A DNA stretch of 64,000 bases from a delta proteobacterium MLS_D (GTDB lineage Bacteria; Desulfobacterota; Syntrophia; Syntrophales; UBA2210): assembly GCA_002030015.1 (NCBI GenBank), contig LQBH01000013.1, forward strand, positions 1 to 64,000, in the 5' to 3' direction. Below, in pieces: positions 38,429-49,086 of the stretch. Each line of letters starts with the position of its first letter. Position 1 is the first letter of the stretch. The translations under genes were made by a program, and so were the position numbers. Under the pieces are notes generated by a model, which worked only from the letters and a program-made list of their open reading frames with translations, made no database searches and had not been told where the DNA came from.

Positions 38429-39076
38429 ATGAAAATTATATTACTGGGTGCCCCGGGCGCCGGTAAAGGTACGGTGGCGAAGCTGCTTTCCGAAATCGAC
38501 GGTTCCGTCCAGATATCAACGGGTGATATTCTGAGGGCCGCCGTGAAAGAAGGCAGTGAGCTTGGAAAAGAAGCAAAGGGATACATGGACCGGGGCGACC
38601 TGGTTCCCGATTCGCTGATCATGAAGATCATGGAGGCGCGTCTTCAGGAACCGGATTGCGAAAAAGGCTTTATCATGGACGGATTCCCCAGGACGATTCC
38701 CCAGGCGGAGGAGTTAAAATCACTGTTGCAGAAGCTCTCAATCAGCCTCGATTTCGTGGTGAACCTGGAAGTTCCCCGGGACGTGATTCTTGATCGCCTG
38801 ACGACGCGCAGGACCTGCTCGAACCCCGCCTGCCAGGAAATATACAACATCAAGAGCAATCCCCCCAATCCCGACGGGACTTGCAAAAAATGCGGCAGCC
38901 CGGTCATTCAGCGGGACGACGAGACAGAAGAGGCCATTCTTAACCGGCTCGAAACGTATAACGCCAAAACAGCACCGCTTATCGGGTTTTATGAAAAGGA
39001 AGGCCTGCTCAAAAGCTTTCTGTCTCTGGAGAGCAAAAAGACGGTGGAAGAGATCGTCAAAAACCTGAAGGTGTAA
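38429..39076 (+). CDS. adk: Adenylate kinase
   Basis: MKIILLGAPGAGKGTVAKLL; ISTGDILRAAV; FIMDGFPRTIPQAE; Cys4 lid. Confidence 0.96.
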   Translation: MKIILLGAPGAGKGTVAKLLSEIDGSVQISTGDILRAAVKEGSELGKEAKGYMDRGDLVPDSLIMKIMEARLQEPDCEKGFIMDGFPRTIPQAEELKSLLQKLSISLDFVVNLEVPRDVILDRLTTRRTCSNPACQEIYNIKSNPPNPDGTCKKCGSPVIQRDDETEEAILNRLETYNAKTAPLIGFYEKEGLLKSFLSLESKKTVEEIVKNLKV

Positions 39077-39171
39077 GATGTCGGGTCAGCGGTGGCGGGC
39101 ACTTTCCGGTCAACAGCCGCCGCATTTCTTTGCCGGTGATATAAGAGGAAAGCTTTGCAGAACTCCCTTAA

Positions 39172-39245
39172 TCATCATACCGGCGCAGGCCGGTATCCAG
39201 AAAGCCATGGATAATACTGGATTCCGGTTTTCACCGGAATGACAA
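39172..39245. repeat. REP-like palindromic intergenic repeat
   Basis: ACCGGC-gcag-GCCGGT (39179-39194), ATTCCGGT-tttc-ACCGGAAT (39221-39240), ATCCAG..CTGGAT. Confidence 0.75.
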
Positions 39246-39272
39246 AAATGGGTTTTCTATAGTTGTGCAAAG

Positions 39273-41243
39273 GTGTCCATGATTGATTACAAACGTGAAC
39301 TCAATGACGAGCAGCTGCGGGTCGTAACGGCGGAAGCTGGTCCCATGCTGATCATTGCGGGCGCGGGGAGCGGCAAGACCCGCGCCCTCACGTATCGTAC
39401 CGCCTGGCTCATCGAGCAGGGCGTCCCTCCGGACCGTATACTTCTCGCGACCTTCACGAACAAGGCGGCCCGTTCCATGCTGTCCCGGGTGGAACGTCTC
39501 GTGGGGGAGCAGGCGCGTCTGGTCTGGGGCGGCACGTTTCACAGTCTCGGGAACCGAGTGCTGCGCCGCCACGGGCGGCGTCTGGGCTACGAGGGAAATT
39601 ATTCGATCATGGACCGGGAGGACGCGCGGCAGCTCGTAAGCGCGGCCGTGATGGAAGCGGGAATTACCACGAAAAGCGAAAAATTCCCGCGGTCAGACCG
39701 GCTCATGGAGATGATTTCACTGGCGGCCAACACGTCAATTCCCCTGGATGTTTTGGTGGGCGACCGCTATCCTTCCGCCGTCCCGTTTCTGACAGACATA
39801 CTCAAGGTTGCCTTCCGGTACCGCCTGCGGAAGAGTGAACTCAATGTCATGGATTTCGACGATCTCCTCGTGAAGTGGCGGGACCTCCTGGTGGAACATC
39901 CCGACGTGCGGGAGGAATATGCTCGAAAATTCGAACATATTCTCGTGGACGAATATCAGGATACCAATGTCATTCAGGCAAACATACTGGAACTCCTGTC
40001 TTCCATCCATCGCAACATCATGGTCGTGGGCGACGATTCACAGAGCATCTATTCCTTTCGGGGCGCCGATTACAGCAATATTCTCAGTTTTCCCGACCGG
40101 TACGAGGGCGCCCGGATATTCAAGCTTGAAACCAACTACCGCAGTACCCCCCCGATTCTGAACCTGGCGAATCTTTCCATCGTCAACAACCGCCGGCAAT
40201 ACCGTAAGCAACTGCGGGCCGTTCGACGGGGCGGTGTGCGCCCCGTCTATGCGGCACTGGCCGACGCGCTGGAACAGGCTGATTTCGTCGCGCAGCGGAT
40301 CATGGAACTTGTTGAAGAGGGAGTGCCGCTCAACGAGACGGCCGTTCTCTACCGGGCCCATCACCATTCCATGGAGCTGCAGATGGAACTGATACGGCGG
40401 GGTATTCCCTTTGTGGTCAGGTCGGGAATCCGTTTTTTTGAGCAGGCCCATGTAAAAGACATGAACGCCTTTTTGCGGATTGCCGTCAATCCCCTTGACG
40501 AGCTTGCCTGGAAGCGTGTGCTCGGTCTGTTCGGCGGCATCGGGCGGGTGCGGGCCGAGGCCATCTGGAAGCTGCTCGCCGGGAGCGATGATCCGAAGCG
40601 CTTCGTTTTTTCCCGTGACCTGGAGGATGGGCTTACCAAAGCGGTGCACCCGGGACTTCGAGACCTTCGGGACATGCTTCGAATCCTTTTCGAATCAGCC
40701 GAAACGGATCAGCCCTGGAACGTGATCGAACGGGTCATCGCCGGCGGATACGGGATGTTTCTTCAGAGTCGTTATGACAATCGCCGTTCCCGGGAAGATG
40801 ACCTGAGGCAGCTCGCAGCTTTTTCCCGCAACTTTGATTCTCTGGAAGAATTTTTGAGAGACCTCGCCCTTATGGCAAGCCTGGACGAAGACGACGAGGT
40901 TTCTCTGAAAGAGCGGGCGGATCCCAAAGTTGTGCTCAGCACAATTCACCAGGCCAAGGGACTGGAGTGGTCGGTGGTTTTCATGATCCGCTGTTCCGAG
41001 GGGGCCATGCCCCTGGCCCGCGCCCTGCGGGAACCGGGAGGCGTTGACGAAGAACGGCGTCTGTTTTACGTCGCCGCAACGCGGGCGAAAGATCGGCTTT
41101 ACCTCTGTCACCCCGTTATTGAAGGAAACAGGAGTGGCTGGGGACGACCCTGCGAACCGTCACGCTTCATCAGAGAGCTGGTTCAGGAGAAAGCCGCTAA
41201 AACGGGACTGCCTTTCGAACAGTGGGTCATCGACCGCGACTGA
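39273..41243 (+). CDS. UvrD/Rep/PcrA-family superfamily 1 DNA helicase
   Basis: LNDEQLRVVTAEAGPMLIIAGAGSGKTRALTYR; VDEYQDTN; VVGDDSQSIYSFRGA; STIHQAKGLEW. Confidence 0.95.
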   Translation: MSMIDYKRELNDEQLRVVTAEAGPMLIIAGAGSGKTRALTYRTAWLIEQGVPPDRILLATFTNKAARSMLSRVERLVGEQARLVWGGTFHSLGNRVLRRHGRRLGYEGNYSIMDREDARQLVSAAVMEAGITTKSEKFPRSDRLMEMISLAANTSIPLDVLVGDRYPSAVPFLTDILKVAFRYRLRKSELNVMDFDDLLVKWRDLLVEHPDVREEYARKFEHILVDEYQDTNVIQANILELLSSIHRNIMVVGDDSQSIYSFRGADYSNILSFPDRYEGARIFKLETNYRSTPPILNLANLSIVNNRRQYRKQLRAVRRGGVRPVYAALADALEQADFVAQRIMELVEEGVPLNETAVLYRAHHHSMELQMELIRRGIPFVVRSGIRFFEQAHVKDMNAFLRIAVNPLDELAWKRVLGLFGGIGRVRAEAIWKLLAGSDDPKRFVFSRDLEDGLTKAVHPGLRDLRDMLRILFESAETDQPWNVIERVIAGGYGMFLQSRYDNRRSREDDLRQLAAFSRNFDSLEEFLRDLALMASLDEDDEVSLKERADPKVVLSTIHQAKGLEWSVVFMIRCSEGAMPLARALREPGGVDEERRLFYVAATRAKDRLYLCHPVIEGNRSGWGRPCEPSRFIRELVQEKAAKTGLPFEQWVIDRD

Positions 41244-41246
41244 GGG

Positions 41247-43034
41247 TTATTCCTGGTCCCGCACCACTTTCAACCCGAGTTCCATGAGCTGTTCCATGGA
41301 AGGCGGCGAGGGTGCGTCGGTAAGCAGGCAGGTCGCCTTCTGTGTTTTCGGGAAGGCGATGACGTCCCGGATTGATTCGGCTCCCGCCATCAGCATGATA
41401 ATCCTGTCGAGCCCGAAGGCGATGCCGCCGTGAGGAGGCGTTCCGTATTCCAGGGCATCGATCAGGAATCCGAACTTGGCGCGGACTTCCTCGTCACCCA
41501 GCTCCAGCGCCTTGAACACCATGGACTGCACGTCGCTTCGGTGGATTCGAATGCTTCCGCCCCCGATTTCGGAACCGTTCAGCACCAGGTCATAGGCGCG
41601 CGCGCGCACCTTGCCAGGATCGGTCGAAAGCAGGGGTATATCCTTATCGACGGGTGCCGTAAAAGGGTGATGAGTGGCCATGTACCGTTTTTCCGTATCG
41701 CTGTACTCAAACATGGGAAAGTCGGTGATCCAGGTGAAGGAAAATGAGTCGGGTTTGATGAGTCCCAGTTTCCGTGCCAGGCGCACCCGGAGATTTCCCA
41801 GGGCCTCGTTTGCCACGGAGGGCGAGTCGGCGACGAAAAAGATCAGATCGCCCGGTGCGGCCTTGACGCGCATGTTGATGCCGGCCACTTCATCGGCCGT
41901 AAGATACTTGAAAATGGGTGACGTCCACCCGTCTTCGTTGACCCGAGCCCAGGCCAGGCCCCTGGCGCCGAAATCACTCACGTAACCGGGCAGCTCGTCA
42001 AGGTCCTTCCGTGACAGCCGTCGTCCCTCCTCGAGCCTGAGCGTTTTGACCACGCCGCCGCGCGCCGCCGTCTCGGCAAACACCTTGAAGCCGCAATGTT
42101 TGACCAGGTCGGTCACATTTTCAAGCTCCAGGCCGAAGCGCGTATCGGGATTGTCCCGCCCGTAACGCTTCATTGCTTCGGTCCAGCTCAGACGCGGAAA
42201 GGGGAGCTCCGGTTCGATACCGATGCCGGTCTTGAAAATCGTCGCCATGAGTCCCTCGATGACGGTCATGATGTCGTCTTCTGTTATGAAGGACATTTCG
42301 ATATCGATCTGCGTGAACTCGGGCTGCCGGTCGGCCCGGAGATCCTCATCCCGAAAACACTTGACGATCTGGTAATAGCGGTCCAGCCCCGACACCATGA
42401 GTAACTGCTTGAAAATCTGAGGCGACTGGGGAAGGGCATAGAACATGCCCGGGTTGACGCGGCTGGGCACGAGGTAATCCCTCGCGCCTTCAGGCGTGCT
42501 CTTGGTCAGGAAGGGTGTTTCAACCTCGATAAATCCCCGCCCGGCGAGATAATTCCTGGCGTTGTTGGCGACAGTACTTCGAAGAATCAGATTTTTCTGA
42601 AGTTTCTCCCGCCGCAGGTCGAGATAGCGGTACTTGAGACGAACCGTTTCGGATACGTCGGTCTCGGCCTCCATGACGAAAGGGGGAGTCCTCGATTCAT
42701 TCAGTATTTCAAGTTCTTCCACCATCAGTTCCACCTCCCCCGTGGGGAGCTGGGGATTGGTCATACCCTCCAGTCGTTCCCGAAGAGTGCCCCGGACGGC
42801 GAGAACGTATTCGTTCCTGATCCTGTGGGCCTCGCGGTGCGCCTCCGGTGCTGTCTCGGGGTTGAACACCACCTGCGTGATGCCTTCCCGGTCGCGCAGA
42901 TCGACGAAAATCACACCACCGTGATCTCTCCGGCGATGCGCCCACCCCATGAGGACCACCGTTTCGTCTACCTGACCTGCCCTCAACTCGCCGCAGGTGT
43001 GGGTTCGCTTGTAGTGTGTCATGAAACTAGTCAC
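41247..43034 (-). CDS. aspS: Aspartyl-tRNA synthetase
   Basis: [70 protein letters not shown]. Confidence 0.97.
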   Translation of the reverse strand: MTSFMTHYKRTHTCGELRAGQVDETVVLMGWAHRRRDHGGVIFVDLRDREGITQVVFNPETAPEAHREAHRIRNEYVLAVRGTLRERLEGMTNPQLPTGEVELMVEELEILNESRTPPFVMEAETDVSETVRLKYRYLDLRREKLQKNLILRSTVANNARNYLAGRGFIEVETPFLTKSTPEGARDYLVPSRVNPGMFYALPQSPQIFKQLLMVSGLDRYYQIVKCFRDEDLRADRQPEFTQIDIEMSFITEDDIMTVIEGLMATIFKTGIGIEPELPFPRLSWTEAMKRYGRDNPDTRFGLELENVTDLVKHCGFKVFAETAARGGVVKTLRLEEGRRLSRKDLDELPGYVSDFGARGLAWARVNEDGWTSPIFKYLTADEVAGINMRVKAAPGDLIFFVADSPSVANEALGNLRVRLARKLGLIKPDSFSFTWITDFPMFEYSDTEKRYMATHHPFTAPVDKDIPLLSTDPGKVRARAYDLVLNGSEIGGGSIRIHRSDVQSMVFKALELGDEEVRAKFGFLIDALEYGTPPHGGIAFGLDRIIMLMAGAESIRDVIAFPKTQKATCLLTDAPSPPSMEQLMELGLKVVRDQE

Positions 43035-43132
43035 TTGTCGTTACCCCTTCGTTTTATATAGTTTTTAAAAACACCGATTCATTCGCGCGACCGCCGGAAA
43101 TACCATGAACGTCCGCGCCGTGCCGGATACTA

Positions 43133-44443
43133 TTACTGGTTATCGTTATTATTGCCGTGCCGCGCGGCTGGAAGTTCGTTCGCCGCGTAACGTCCCAGTT
43201 CCAGGGCCAGTTCAGCGGGATCGGTCAGCGTGACTGTCCGCTGGCCGCCTTCGATCATATCGCGCAAGGGTGCTTCTTTCCGGGCGAGCTCGTCGTCGCC
43301 GATGATGAGCGTGAACCGGCATCCAAGCTTGTCGGCCCGTTTCATGCGGCTCTTCAGTCCCCGGTCGTCAAAATCCATCTCGGTTCTGATTCCATGCTTT
43401 TTCAACGAACAGGAAAGAAGGTAGGCGAAGTCGGCGGCTTCGTTTCCCAGTGCCGCGATGTACAGCAGCGGACGTTCGGCGAAATCTTCGTCGGCGGGAA
43501 GGAGCGAAATCAGTCGTTCCACGCCGATCGCGAACCCGATGCCGGGAATGTCCGGCCCGCCGAGTTGCTCCGTCAGGCCGTCGTATCGGCCGCCGCCGGC
43601 CACGGCGTTCTGGGCGCCCAGGGCGGTGGTGGTGACTTCGAAGGCGGTTCTCCGGTAATAATCGAGACCCCGCACCATGCCGCCGTTGACGACAAAGGGC
43701 ACGTCAAGCGCCTCGAGGTAACGCTTCAAGTCAGCGAAGTGCGCGGCGCATTCATCGCACAGAGAATCGAGAATGACGGGAGCTTTCACGACCAGACGGC
43801 GGCACCCTTCGTTCTTGCAGTCAAAGACGCGAAGCGGATTCGTGTCGAGCCGGCGTCGACAGTCGGCGCAGAGATCATCCCTGCCGGCGTCCAGGAAGGC
43901 GATGACGCGTTCCTTGAATACGGGACGGCATGCCGGGCAGCCCAGTGAATTAATTTCCAGTTGCAGCCCCGGCAGCCCCAGCTCGCCGAGAAAAAGAACG
44001 AGCATGAGCAGGAGTTCGGCGTCCGTCCGCGGATCGGCGGAACCGAAAATTTCCACGTTTATCTGGTGAAACTGGCGGTACCGCCCCTTCTGGGGACGCT
44101 CACGCCTGAACATGGGACCCATGGTATAGAATTTCGATACGGTTTCATGCTGGTGAAGATGATGTTCCAGGTAGGCCCGGACGATCGATGCCGTCGCCTC
44201 GGGTCGCAGTGTCAGGGAGTCGCCACCCCGGTCCTCAAAAGTATACATCTCTTTCTCCACGATATCCGTGGTGTCGCCGATGCCGCGGCTGAAAAGTTCC
44301 GTCTTCTCGAGGATGGGAATGCGGATTTCACGCAGGCCGAACGAGGAAAAAATTCTTCTGGCCGTGTTTTCCACGTGTCGCCACCGGCCCGTCTCGTCGG
44401 GCAGAATGTCTTTGAACCCCCGAACGGAGGTAATCAATCCCAT
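43133..44443 (-). CDS. hisS: Histidyl-tRNA synthetase
   Basis: RGFKDILPDE; TLRPEATASIVRAYLEH; MFRRERPQKGRYRQFHQINVE. Confidence 0.96.
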   Translation of the reverse strand: MGLITSVRGFKDILPDETGRWRHVENTARRIFSSFGLREIRIPILEKTELFSRGIGDTTDIVEKEMYTFEDRGGDSLTLRPEATASIVRAYLEHHLHQHETVSKFYTMGPMFRRERPQKGRYRQFHQINVEIFGSADPRTDAELLLMLVLFLGELGLPGLQLEINSLGCPACRPVFKERVIAFLDAGRDDLCADCRRRLDTNPLRVFDCKNEGCRRLVVKAPVILDSLCDECAAHFADLKRYLEALDVPFVVNGGMVRGLDYYRRTAFEVTTTALGAQNAVAGGGRYDGLTEQLGGPDIPGIGFAIGVERLISLLPADEDFAERPLLYIAALGNEAADFAYLLSCSLKKHGIRTEMDFDDRGLKSRMKRADKLGCRFTLIIGDDELARKEAPLRDMIEGGQRTVTLTDPAELALELGRYAANELPAARHGNNNDNQ

Positions 44444-44506
44444 GGCTCCTGCTCTCCCCTTGATTACAAGGCGAACCTGATAACACAGATCGTGGTGAAA
44501 GGCAAT

Positions 44507-47032
44507 CTAAAGATCGCCGTTAACGCTCGACTTTCTCATAGATTTGAACGTGTGGGAGGCCGACGGCGAGGAATCTTTCGAAATAAACGGTACGACCTGG
44601 ACACGGTGTCCGTCGGAGGAGACCGTTACGGCGCCGTCGAGATCGGTTCGGTACAGGGAGGTTCCGGCCTTTTCATAACGCTTTATCACGTCGGGGCGGG
44701 GAAAGCCGAAAGGATTGTCGAATCCGGCGCTGACCACGGCGATGTCGGCGTCCACGGCCTCCAGAAAGGCTGGGCTGTTCGACAGAGCGCTGCCGTGGTG
44801 GGGAGCCTGGAGAACCGTGTTCTGCAGGGATTGGTATCGTTGGACAAGCAACGCCTCAGTTTCTCCCGGAATGTCACTCGTGAAGAGGAATCCCGTATCA
44901 CCGAACCATATTTCAAAAACAAGACCGCGGGCGTTGAAATCATGATCTTCGGGCTGAATTTTTCCTGTCCGGAAGGGCCGGCCGGGATGCAGTATCCGGA
45001 CCACGGCGTCGCTGAAAATACGGTCATCTGTACCGCTCCACACCGCTTCGTGGGGGATGTTCTTCTTCTCAATGATATCGACAAAACGGCGGTAGGCTTC
45101 ACTGTTGTTCGCTTCCCCGTTCGACCATACTTCTCCTATGTTGAAGGTCTCCAGTATGAAGGGAAGTCCGCCGACATGATCCTGGTCGGGATGGGTCAGG
45201 ACCACCACGTCGATGGTACCGACTCGTCGGCGACGCAGGTAGGGACCGACAATATTTTTCCCCACGTCGAAAGCCGGGTCGAAAAAGCCGCCGCCGTCGA
45301 CCAGCATGATCCGCCTGTCGGGGAAAACGACAACAGCGGAGCTTCCCTGTCCCACGTCGAGAAAGGTAACTTCAAGCAGCCCCGACGGGATTCTGGTCCT
45401 GTCGAGGTAGCGACCGTGGGCGATACCGCAGAGCGCGACGGCCAGGCAGGCTGCCGCCACAGTGAGAGATAACCGCCGGTCCGATCTCTTACGAAGAGTG
45501 TCCACACATTTTAGGGCCAGCCAGAAAGAACCATAGAAGCAGCAGATACCGGGAAGCCCCGGGATCGAGAGATGAACGCACGACCATGAAAGATCGGCAA
45601 GAGTGCCGATGATCGACAGCGCCGGTGCGAGAACGACGGCCGCTGTCTTGAAAAGGAAGAGTGACAATCCCGGGAAAAAGGGGGCCGCAAAGGCCGCCGC
45701 TATACCCGCCGGAAGAACGCCGAATCCGATGAGCGGCACCACGACCAGGTTGGCGATAAGGGCAACCGTTGAAACACGATTGAATGAAAGGGCGATGACG
45801 GGCGCCGTGGCGAGCGAGGCTGCGGCGGTGACGACGATAAAAAGCACGATTCGTCTGGCGATCCTGTTTTTCTCGAAGACGGCGGGGAGCGGCCTCACGC
45901 GGGGGAGCACCATGAGAATGGCGGCGACGGCGACGAACGACAGTTGAAATGAGATGTCGAAAAGCGATGACGGCACAAGCGCGAGAATAATTATCGCCGC
46001 CATTGCGAGCGCGTTCAGGAGATTGTGCGACCGTGACAGGAGAAGGGAGCAGGCGAAGACGGCGATCATAATCACGGCCCGCTGCGTGGAGACACCGAAA
46101 CCGGCCATGAAAGCATAGAACAGCACCACCGGGATTGCAAATAAGGCGGAGACCTTCTGCAGATTCATCTTCAGGAGCAGGAAGCTGTTCAGGCTCATTA
46201 CGGCTCGTACCGCCAGGAAGGTGAAAAACGCCGCCATTCCGATATGGAATCCCGATATGGCGAGCAGGTGGGACACGCCGGCCCGGTTGAACTGTTCCCG
46301 TATGTCGGGGTGAATGCGTTCCTTCTCGCCGAGGACGAGCGCGCCCAGTAGTTCCCGCAGGGGCGGGTGAGTAGCATCGGCGATGAGATTCCGCACGCGG
46401 CTTCGAAGTGTTTCAATCGTTGCCGTCACGGGATTTCCCCCGCCCCGTCTCAGTATGACGATATCGATGGGACGGCTGACCGAGGTCGTAAGTGGTACGT
46501 GACGACGCCGCAGATAGCTTTCATAATCGAAGCCGCCGGGATTATTAAAATTTTTTGGTTTCTTCAGCCTGGCGGTAAAACGGATATAATCGCCGTAACG
46601 GAACGTATCGGGAATGTTTCGAGCCGTCAGCAGGACCGTGCCTCGAAGAGGCTGTCTTTTCATTTCATCGAGAAGCGCGGTCACCGATACGATGAATCTG
46701 GATTTGGCCGGGACAACGCGGGGGCTTTCAGCGACGTACCCCTCCATGGTGCAAGGGGTTCGTTCCGCGGCAAGCGCAAGCAGAGCGTCGTTGTCGTACC
46801 TTTTTTCGATGTGCGCCGAATCCTGCACCGCGAGGAATCCCAGGGCGAACCAGGCAGCGGCGAGAACACCGACGGCGGCGACCCGGCTGATCCCGATTCG
46901 ACAGACGATCGTGACGAGTATCACGGGCACGGGTAACAGCAGAAGCGGCAAAATGCCGGGCAGGAGACACCGGTCGCCGGCCGCTATGCCGGCCATGAAG
47001 AGTACGCAGACCAACGCGAGGGGCGTTTTCAT
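44507..47032 (-). CDS. comEC: ComEC/Rec2 DNA internalization channel with MBL domain
   Basis: Multi-TM competence domain (GVSHLLAISGFHIG) plus VTFLDVGQGSSAVVVFPDRRIMLVDGGG..VLTHPDQDHVGG. Confidence 0.94.
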   Translation of the reverse strand: MKTPLALVCVLFMAGIAAGDRCLLPGILPLLLLPVPVILVTIVCRIGISRVAAVGVLAAAWFALGFLAVQDSAHIEKRYDNDALLALAAERTPCTMEGYVAESPRVVPAKSRFIVSVTALLDEMKRQPLRGTVLLTARNIPDTFRYGDYIRFTARLKKPKNFNNPGGFDYESYLRRRHVPLTTSVSRPIDIVILRRGGGNPVTATIETLRSRVRNLIADATHPPLRELLGALVLGEKERIHPDIREQFNRAGVSHLLAISGFHIGMAAFFTFLAVRAVMSLNSFLLLKMNLQKVSALFAIPVVLFYAFMAGFGVSTQRAVIMIAVFACSLLLSRSHNLLNALAMAAIIILALVPSSLFDISFQLSFVAVAAILMVLPRVRPLPAVFEKNRIARRIVLFIVVTAAASLATAPVIALSFNRVSTVALIANLVVVPLIGFGVLPAGIAAAFAAPFFPGLSLFLFKTAAVVLAPALSIIGTLADLSWSCVHLSIPGLPGICCFYGSFWLALKCVDTLRKRSDRRLSLTVAAACLAVALCGIAHGRYLDRTRIPSGLLEVTFLDVGQGSSAVVVFPDRRIMLVDGGGFFDPAFDVGKNIVGPYLRRRRVGTIDVVVLTHPDQDHVGGLPFILETFNIGEVWSNGEANNSEAYRRFVDIIEKKNIPHEAVWSGTDDRIFSDAVVRILHPGRPFRTGKIQPEDHDFNARGLVFEIWFGDTGFLFTSDIPGETEALLVQRYQSLQNTVLQAPHHGSALSNSPAFLEAVDADIAVVSAGFDNPFGFPRPDVIKRYEKAGTSLYRTDLDGAVTVSSDGHRVQVVPFISKDSSPSASHTFKSMRKSSVNGDL

Positions 47033-47396
47033 GATGGAACCCCAACATTATTGTTATAGCTGGAAGAAATAAGCGGATAAGAACCTGATCGCCGGTGTGG
47101 AAATCGGCCAGGAATGAGTATGACAATAAATTATCTACCGGTTTCACCTGCCGCTGTCAAGCCGGGCGGGCGCGAAATCCGCGATATTCGGTGCCCGGTT
47201 TCTGGATGACTGTTTCCTGGATACCCGGTCTATCCTTCGACGGGACTCTACCCCTGCGGGACACACGATGATGGCCGGGTTATGTCAGCTCGGGATGATC
47301 GTTGCCGACCGCACCGTTTCTGGACATGGTGTGGACGAAGGTGTACAATTTCGCTGCTCAAAAAGTTATAAAACGAGCAGCTGAAGGAGATGAACA

Positions 47397-49082
47397 ATGA
47401 CGACGGGAAAAACGGTGCCGGGCGACGAAGGGGTCGCACGGCTTCGGTGGCTTATATTTCTGCGTCTGTTCGTCTTGTCCTTTCTTCTCGGGATCGCCGC
47501 GCTCATTCAGTCCAGCGGTGACGAGGCGGTCTCCGACAGTTCCCTGTATCTGGTGTTCGCCATCATAGGCGTCACCTACGTCCTGTCAATCTTTTATATC
47601 GTGCTGCCCAGATTTCTTGCCGGTGCCGCGCTGAACGTATCACTCCAGGCGATCATCGACGTGACGCTTATAACAGCGCTGGTATACGTGACGGGTGGCG
47701 TGGGAAGCATCTATTCTATTCTCTATCCCCTTGTCATCATCTACGGAGCGCTCTTCATGGGCCGAAGGGGCGCCCTTCTCATCGCCTCTCTCGCCGCAAT
47801 CTGTTACGGCGGACTCCTGGACCTGGAGTATTTCGGGTACATTCATTCAATGTACGGCGACACGAATCATTACAGTTTCACCGCCGGGTATGTCTTTTCG
47901 CGGCTGTTCATACATATTGTCTTTTTTTACATTATCGCGGTCCTGGCGGCGTTCGTGGTTGAGCGCGAGCGCAGAGTTACATCGCTTCTCACGGAACGGG
48001 AAGATTCGTTCAGGCGGTTGGACCTGCTTCACAAGAGCATCATTGAATCGGTCAACGTGGGAATAGTCACCGTAGACGGGGAAGGCGCGATACGCTCATT
48101 CAACAGGGCCGCCGAAGAAATAACGGGACGGCGACGGTACCAGGTAATGAAGAGAAACATCGAGGAAGTGGTACCCGGCATCGCACGTATTCTGGCCGGG
48201 GGGGACACGGAGAGGCGGATGGTGGAAACCACGGAAACATCGGCTGACGGACGGGAAATGATAATGGGATGTTCCCTTTCTCCGCTTCTGGATTCTTCCA
48301 TGCAGCAGGTGGGAAATATTATTATTTTTCGTGACTTGACGGAGATGAAAGCAATGGAACGTGAAGTCGAGCGCAATAAAAAAATGGCCTTTCTCGGAGA
48401 AATGTCGGCTGTGCTGGCCCATGAACTGCGGAACCCCCTGGCGTCGATCAGCGGGTCGATTCAATTGCTTCGCCGCGATCTTCCTCTCGATGAGGGAGAC
48501 AGAAAACTGATGGATATCATCGAGCGGGGACGGAACCAGCTGGAAACGCTGGCCGGCGATTTTCTGCTCCTGGCCAGGTCGCGGGCTGCGATTCCCGAAG
48601 ACGACATCGACGCGTCCGTCCTTGTCGACGAAGGCCTGGAATCGGTTCGTATGGGAAACGACTGGAACGGTGATATTAACCTCGTGCGACGATACGACGA
48701 GAAATGCCGAATACGGGGAAATCGGACCGAGGTGCGCCAGGCCGTCATGAATATCATCAGCAACGCCCTTCAGGCCATGCCGGAGGGGGGTGAACTTGCC
48801 GTCGAGACGCGTTCGGCCGGAGATACCTCGTCCCGGAAGGGTGACTTTATTGAAATTGAAATCCGTGATACGGGGAATGGCATTGACCCGGGCATTCTGA
48901 AAAACGTGCGGGAACCTTTTTTCACCACCCGGGAATCGGGAACGGGACTGGGGCTTGCCATTGTGGAACGGGTCATGGAACATCACGGCGGCTATTTTCG
49001 CATCGAAAGCGCGACCGGGCGAGGAACGCGGGCGATGTTGGGATTTCCCGTTCATGATGACGCGGTCAACTCCGGGGAGTAA
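47397..49082 (+). CDS. pilS: Sensor histidine kinase PilS-like
   Basis: Six N-terminal TM segments, PAS, H-box AVLAHELRNPLASISGSIQLLRRD, GTGLGLAIVERVMEHHGG; followed by pilR and pilA. Confidence 0.88.
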   Translation: MTTGKTVPGDEGVARLRWLIFLRLFVLSFLLGIAALIQSSGDEAVSDSSLYLVFAIIGVTYVLSIFYIVLPRFLAGAALNVSLQAIIDVTLITALVYVTGGVGSIYSILYPLVIIYGALFMGRRGALLIASLAAICYGGLLDLEYFGYIHSMYGDTNHYSFTAGYVFSRLFIHIVFFYIIAVLAAFVVERERRVTSLLTEREDSFRRLDLLHKSIIESVNVGIVTVDGEGAIRSFNRAAEEITGRRRYQVMKRNIEEVVPGIARILAGGDTERRMVETTETSADGREMIMGCSLSPLLDSSMQQVGNIIIFRDLTEMKAMEREVERNKKMAFLGEMSAVLAHELRNPLASISGSIQLLRRDLPLDEGDRKLMDIIERGRNQLETLAGDFLLLARSRAAIPEDDIDASVLVDEGLESVRMGNDWNGDINLVRRYDEKCRIRGNRTEVRQAVMNIISNALQAMPEGGELAVETRSAGDTSSRKGDFIEIEIRDTGNGIDPGILKNVREPFFTTRESGTGLGLAIVERVMEHHGGYFRIESATGRGTRAMLGFPVHDDAVNSGE

Positions 49083-49086
49083 GCAG

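Noticed and set aside
47291-47306. CGGGATGATCGTTGCC as sigma-54 promoter of pilS
   Set aside because: GG/GC spacing fits but flanking matches are weak; not called as a feature
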